This document shows, piece after piece, positions 5,509 through 7,380 of a DNA stretch of 7,380 nt. A program made the translations under genes and the position numbers. Where the stretch lies: the NCBI GenBank assembly GCA_038998365.1, contig JAVZHJ010000035.1, forward strand, positions 1 to 7,380, written 5' to 3'. This DNA comes from JAVZGQ01 sp038998365 (GTDB taxonomy: Archaea > Aenigmatarchaeota > Aenigmatarchaeia > CG10238-14 > SCSR01). Numbering within the stretch: the stretch's first letter is position 1; each line of letters starts with the position of its first letter. The notes under the pieces were generated by a model. The model ran no database searches and was not told the DNA's origin. It worked only from the letters and a program-made list of their open reading frames with translations.

Positions 5509-7380
5509 ATGAGAATCTTGCAAACTCATTCAGACTGGATTGAATATGAGCCAATAAAAAAAGAAATACCCCAAGCTGAAGAAGTTGAGAAGAAAGTTTA
5601 CAAGCTTGAAGAAGTTCTTGTTGTTTTCACTGCTGTTGAAGAAGGCGACGATGAAAAAATTGCAAGAAAGGCTGTGGAAGAAATAAAAGAGTTCATGAAA
5701 AATTTGAAAATTAACAAGCTATTGATTTATCCTTTTGTTCATTTGTCAAACAAGCCAGCAAAACCTTTAGAGGCTTTGAAAGTTCTTAAGGCTATGGAAG
5801 ATTACGCAAAAGAATTGAAAATTGAAACATATAGAGCACCTTTTGGCTGGAACAAGAGAATCACCAATGCTGTCAAGGGACATCCTTTGGCAGAGCAATC
5901 AAAAGTTTTTGTTGCTGGTGAAGTAAAAGAAGAAAAAGAAGCTGAAGTTAAAAAAGAAAAATTCCATCGCTTTTTTGTAATTGATGTTGATGGTGAAGAA
6001 TATGAGGTTGATCCAAAGAACTGGAAAAATTGTAAAATCTTTTCTAAAAAAGAAAAAAAGTACGAATATCTGAAAATTTTTGTTAGAAATGAGTTAGAAG
6101 GAAATCCACCAAAAGTAAAGCAACCTAAACACATAGAAATCATGAGAAAGCTCGAGCTTGTTGATTATTGTCCTGAGAGTGATGTTGGGAACATGAAATG
6201 GTATCCTAATGGTGTTTTGATGAAAGACTTGATAATGGATTATGCTTTGTATAAAATTGCCATACCTTGGGGAGCGATGAAGATGCAAAACCCACTTTTA
6301 TACAGAACTGATGTGGAAGAAATCAAAAAGCTTCAAGGTGAATTTCATGAAAGGGACTATACTGTGGAAGAAAAAGTTCCTTTGGTTCTAAGGTTTGCAA
6401 GCGATCCTGGGGCTTTCCCATTTGTTCAAAAACTTGTTTTCACTTACAGGAATATGCCTGTTAAAGTTTATGAAGAAGCGATTTGTTTCAGGAAAGAGAA
6501 GAAAGGTGAACTTTCAGGATTGATGAGAGTCAGGAACTTTTGGATGACAGATCAGCATGCTTTTTGTGCTGATGAAGCTCAAGCAAGAAAAGTTTATGAA
6601 GAACTTTCTTTGCTATTTGCGAAGCTCATGAACGAAACCATAGCAAAAGAACATTGGGTCTTAGGTTTTGAAATTGTAGAAAGTTTTTATGAAAAATACA
6701 AAGAATTTTTCAGGGGAATAATCAAGAAAATCAAGGTTCCAGCTTTCTTCAAACTCATGAAAGAAATGTCTCACTATTATGCTTTCAAGAACGAATATCA
6801 GGCTATATTCATGGATGGAAATAACTTACAAATTTCAACTGTGCAATGGGATGTTAAAAATGGGGAAAGGTTCAACATATGTTTTATAGACAAAAATGGT
6901 AAGAAAGTTCCTGTTCCTTTCATAATTCATGCTTCTTCTTTTGGCAGCATAGAAAGGGCTATGGCAGCAATCCTAGAAACTGGAGCTTGGATGGAAAAAG
7001 AAGGTAAAGCTCCCATGTTTCCACTTTGGCTTTCTCCAGAGCAAGTCAGGCTAATTCCTGTAAGCACTGAAAAGCATCTAAAAAAATGTGAAGAAATTGC
7101 TGAAATTCTTGAAAAAGAAAGGATAAGAGTTGGGATTGATGATAGAGATTTGACAGTACCAAAGAAGGTTTTTGAAGCAAAGAGAAGTTGGATTCCTTAC
7201 ATCATCGTGATTGGTGACAAAGAGCTTAAATCAGAAAAGCTCCCGATTGTGATAAGAGAAAAATCTTCGATAAATAAAGAGTTCAGACAAGAGATGAGTT
7301 TGAAAGAATTTATAAAAGAGATAAAAGAAAAGACTGCTGACATGCCTTTCAGACCTTTGTACATACCAAAAGAGCTTTCA
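5509..7380 (+). CDS. thrS: Threonyl-tRNA synthetase, archaeal type, 3'-truncated by window edge
   Basis: An open frame of 624 codons reaches the window end without a stop. Archaeal ThrRS is about 620-630 aa and the visible end, PFRPLYIPKELS, resembles the family C-terminus, so only a few residues should be missing. The enzyme charges tRNA-Thr in the cytoplasm. Residues 1-145 are the archaeal D-aminoacyl-tRNA-deacylase-like editing domain (MRILQTHSDWIEYE, YPFVHLSNKPAKP, KGHPLAEQS), followed by a lysine/glutamate-rich linker. The class II catalytic domain spans about 210-500, with motif 2 around YRNMPVKVYEEAICFRKEKK and motif 3 GSIER (479-483). The anticodon-binding domain runs from WLSPEQVRLIPVS (about 507) onward. 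Zinc ligands His350 and His474 are present, but Asp299 (LRFASDPGAF) stands where Cys is expected. ATG 5509 fits the family N-terminus and the GGTGAT site. It is transcribed divergently from tRNA-Gln and is probably not part of the pyrimidine operon. Confidence 0.95.
   Translation, partial: MRILQTHSDWIEYEPIKKEIPQAEEVEKKVYKLEEVLVVFTAVEEGDDEKIARKAVEEIKEFMKNLKINKLLIYPFVHLSNKPAKPLEALKVLKAMEDYAKELKIETYRAPFGWNKRITNAVKGHPLAEQSKVFVAGEVKEEKEAEVKKEKFHRFFVIDVDGEEYEVDPKNWKNCKIFSKKEKKYEYLKIFVRNELEGNPPKVKQPKHIEIMRKLELVDYCPESDVGNMKWYPNGVLMKDLIMDYALYKIAIPWGAMKMQNPLLYRTDVEEIKKLQGEFHERDYTVEEKVPLVLRFASDPGAFPFVQKLVFTYRNMPVKVYEEAICFRKEKKGELSGLMRVRNFWMTDQHAFCADEAQARKVYEELSLLFAKLMNETIAKEHWVLGFEIVESFYEKYKEFFRGIIKKIKVPAFFKLMKEMSHYYAFKNEYQAIFMDGNNLQISTVQWDVKNGERFNICFIDKNGKKVPVPFIIHASSFGSIERAMAAILETGAWMEKEGKAPMFPLWLSPEQVRLIPVSTEKHLKKCEEIAEILEKERIRVGIDDRDLTVPKKVFEAKRSWIPYIIVIGDKELKSEKLPIVIREKSSINKEFRQEMSLKEFIKEIKEKTADMPFRPLYIPKELS

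Overview
The window is AT-rich archaeal DNA with tightly packed genes. Four features point to archaea: the threonyl-tRNA synthetase has the archaeal N-terminal editing domain; the tRNA-Gln has an A1-U72 pair and no encoded CCA; Shine-Dalgarno sites match the archaeal 16S tail (AGGAGGTGA, GGTGAT); and aspartate transcarbamoylase is split into pyrB and pyrI. The small overlapping genes would suit a compact (for example DPANN-type) genome, but the sequence alone does not fix the lineage.

Layout: positions 1-5302 (+) hold a de novo pyrimidine operon. It runs carA (5' end outside the window), carB, pyrB, pyrI, and each junction overlaps (11, 20 and 4 nt). Together these genes make carbamoyl phosphate from glutamine/bicarbonate/ATP and are annotated to condense it with aspartate, with PyrI as the CTP/ATP-sensing regulatory chain. 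A tRNA-Gln(CUG) lies on the minus strand at 5300-5372 and shares its last 3 nt with the pyrI stop codon. A 136-bp AT-rich divergent spacer follows, then thrS (5509 to the window end, nearly complete).

The main discovery is at the 5' end of carB. The longest ATG-initiated frame starts only at 965, but CarB homology continues upstream in the same frame to 758. It is interrupted by an in-frame TGA (812-814) inside a 21-nt insertion in the highly conserved GSGA-x-KIGEAGEF loop. The insertion folds as a bulge-helix-bulge (BHB): a 4-bp central helix (801-804/822-825), 3-nt bulges on opposite strands (805-807 and 826-828), and an inner 5-bp stem capped by GAAA. Cutting after the second base of each bulge, as the archaeal tRNA-splicing endonuclease does, removes exactly 807-827. 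This restores GSGA-I-KIGEAGEF and a 1061-aa CarB of normal length. I read it as a 21-nt archaeal BHB intron in a protein-coding gene. carB also has no usable ATG/GTG/TTG start; an ATA at 758, ideally spaced behind a perfect Shine-Dalgarno, is the best start.

Secondary oddities: PyrB lacks several residues regarded as catalytic or aspartate-binding in aspartate transcarbamoylase (Arg54, Arg167, Arg229, Gln231 in E. coli numbering). ThrRS has Asp where the zinc-ligand Cys is expected. CarB resembles the eukaryotic/Bacteroidetes type more than the common prokaryotic type.
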